Assembly: GCA_905250125.1 (NCBI GenBank)
Contig: CAJNOL010000052.1
Span: 186,772-250,771 of the forward strand
Source: Rotaria sordida
Lineage: Eukaryota > Rotifera > Eurotatoria > Philodinida > Philodinidae
Direction of reading: 5' to 3'
DNA: 64,000 bases
A program made the position numbers and the translations under genes. Shown piece after piece: positions 63,166 through 64,000 of the stretch. Within the stretch, counting starts at the first letter, position 1, and each line of letters opens with the position of its first letter. The notes beneath the pieces were generated by a model. It searched no databases, was not told the DNA's origin, and saw only the letters and a program-made list of their open reading frames with translations.

Positions 63166-64000
63166 ATGTCTAACACAAAATTGCTTTCAACGGATACTAG
63201 TGTTTTAACTCAACGATTGCAAAATGCTGAAAAGTCCATAATATTTCTTCAACGCGAACATGCATCAACATTAGCTAGTCTTCATGAAGAAATCACCAAA
63301 TTGCAACAGGAATATAGTGGTTAGTATATAATGTTCGATTATTTGTTTTTTGTTTCATACGTCTATCGTAACATTTAAGATTTGACATTTCAATTAACGA
63401 TTGGTGGTACTGTAATTAATTCTGTAGATGATAGTAAGTAATAACTACAAATAAAAAGTTTATGAATCTTCCATTATTCAAAATAATTGAAGGTAAAATT
63501 CGAAAAACGGTTGAACAACTTGAAAATGAATTATATCAATATAAAGATAAAATAAAAGATTTAAATGAAAATTTAGAAGAAAAAGAAAAACTTTTAAAAG
63601 ATTATGAAAATCGTCTTATTGTAAATGATCGTAAGCATGCATTAGAATTACATAAACAATATGATAAACAACGAGAACTTAAAATTGAACTTGAACATCG
63701 TTCAATATTAATTGCAGAACTTACAAATCAATTACATCGGGAAAAACAACATCAACAAAATGTACGAAATCGTATTCAACTTGGACAAATTCTTTTACCT
63801 AATAAACCAACTAAATTAAAATATAACGATGAACAACAACAACGACAACTTTTGCCATCCAACCGTCATATATCGAAACGTTCATCATCCCCAAGTAATC
63901 AAAGTAGTACTGATCAAGAATTAACAAAAGTTTTGTTTATTGGACGACGTCCAACTCCTCCACAACAATTGCAACTAATTTCATCTAAAAATATAGAGTC
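63166..64000 (+). CDS. CCDC92: CCDC92-like coiled-coil protein (cut by window end)
   Basis: Coiled-coil protein of a family linked to centrosome and cilium. Exons 63166-63319, 63380-63433 and 63493 to beyond 64000 join in frame. The N-terminal block RLQNAEKSIIFLQREHASTL followed by LHEEITKLQQEYSDLTFQLT matches the CCDC92 domain closely. A long Lys/Glu/Leu/Gln coiled coil follows (about residues 70-155), then a Ser/Pro/Gln-rich region with FIGRRPTPP. The ATG lies about nine bases after a TTTGTAG acceptor, consistent with a 5'UTR intron or spliced leader. No stop codon is reached, so the C-terminus is outside the window. At least 236 aa are visible. Confidence 0.85.

Overview
The window is eukaryotic and metazoan: AT-rich DNA with nine protein-coding genes I can name by family, split into many exons by mostly 50-70 bp GT-AG introns, plus one short unassigned gene. 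The gene set (topoisomerase II, a TASK-type potassium channel, and the ciliary genes ODF3, ARMC4/ODAD2 and CCDC92), the tiny introns and the strong preference for GGT and CGT codons fit a rotifer, most likely bdelloid. That taxonomic call is inference. A 100-N gap at 46743-46842 shows a draft scaffold.

Layout. 1-3578: no gene. 3579-11880 (-): a RapGAP (RAP1GAP family) with two alternative coding first exons. 15165-21266 (+): complete DNA topoisomerase II, 21 exons, 1573 aa. 21744-25101 (-): TASK-type K2P channel, 462 aa, convergent with topoisomerase II. 29318-31283 (+): RNF217-type RBR ubiquitin ligase, 389 aa. 31284-40743: a repeat-rich gene desert with a decayed reverse-transcriptase fragment and three related fold-back elements. 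40744-41327 (+): TFIIH subunit GTF2H5, followed after 12 bp by a broken copy of the minor-spliceosome gene SNRNP25. 43111-43841: another inverted-repeat element. 45167-45512 (-): small three-exon gene of unknown function. 48006-51509 (+): ENTPD4/7-type apyrase without its N-terminal exon, carrying a hAT-like element in one intron. 53915-54874 (-): ODF3, six SHIPPO-like repeats. 56342-60661 (-): ARMC4/ODAD2, with nested inverted-repeat elements in one intron. 63166 to the right edge (+): CCDC92-like coiled coil, cut by the window.

The exon models of topoisomerase II, the K2P channel, ENTPD, ODF3, ARMC4 and the RapGAP core each sum to a multiple of three with every splice phase agreeing, so they are well supported. 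No operon-like functional grouping runs through the whole window, but ODF3, ARMC4 and CCDC92 are three neighbouring cilium/axoneme genes. Several genes (RNF217, GTF2H5, ODF3, CCDC92) have a pyrimidine-AG acceptor within 0-16 bases of the ATG, which may be 5'UTR introns or spliced-leader sites (bdelloids are known to trans-splice).

The least ordinary material is the mobile and repeat DNA: a family of transposase-less fold-back elements at 35956-40477, one holding a GC-rich tandem of palindromic units; nested inverted-repeat insertions inside the ARMC4 intron; and the degraded SNRNP25 copy.
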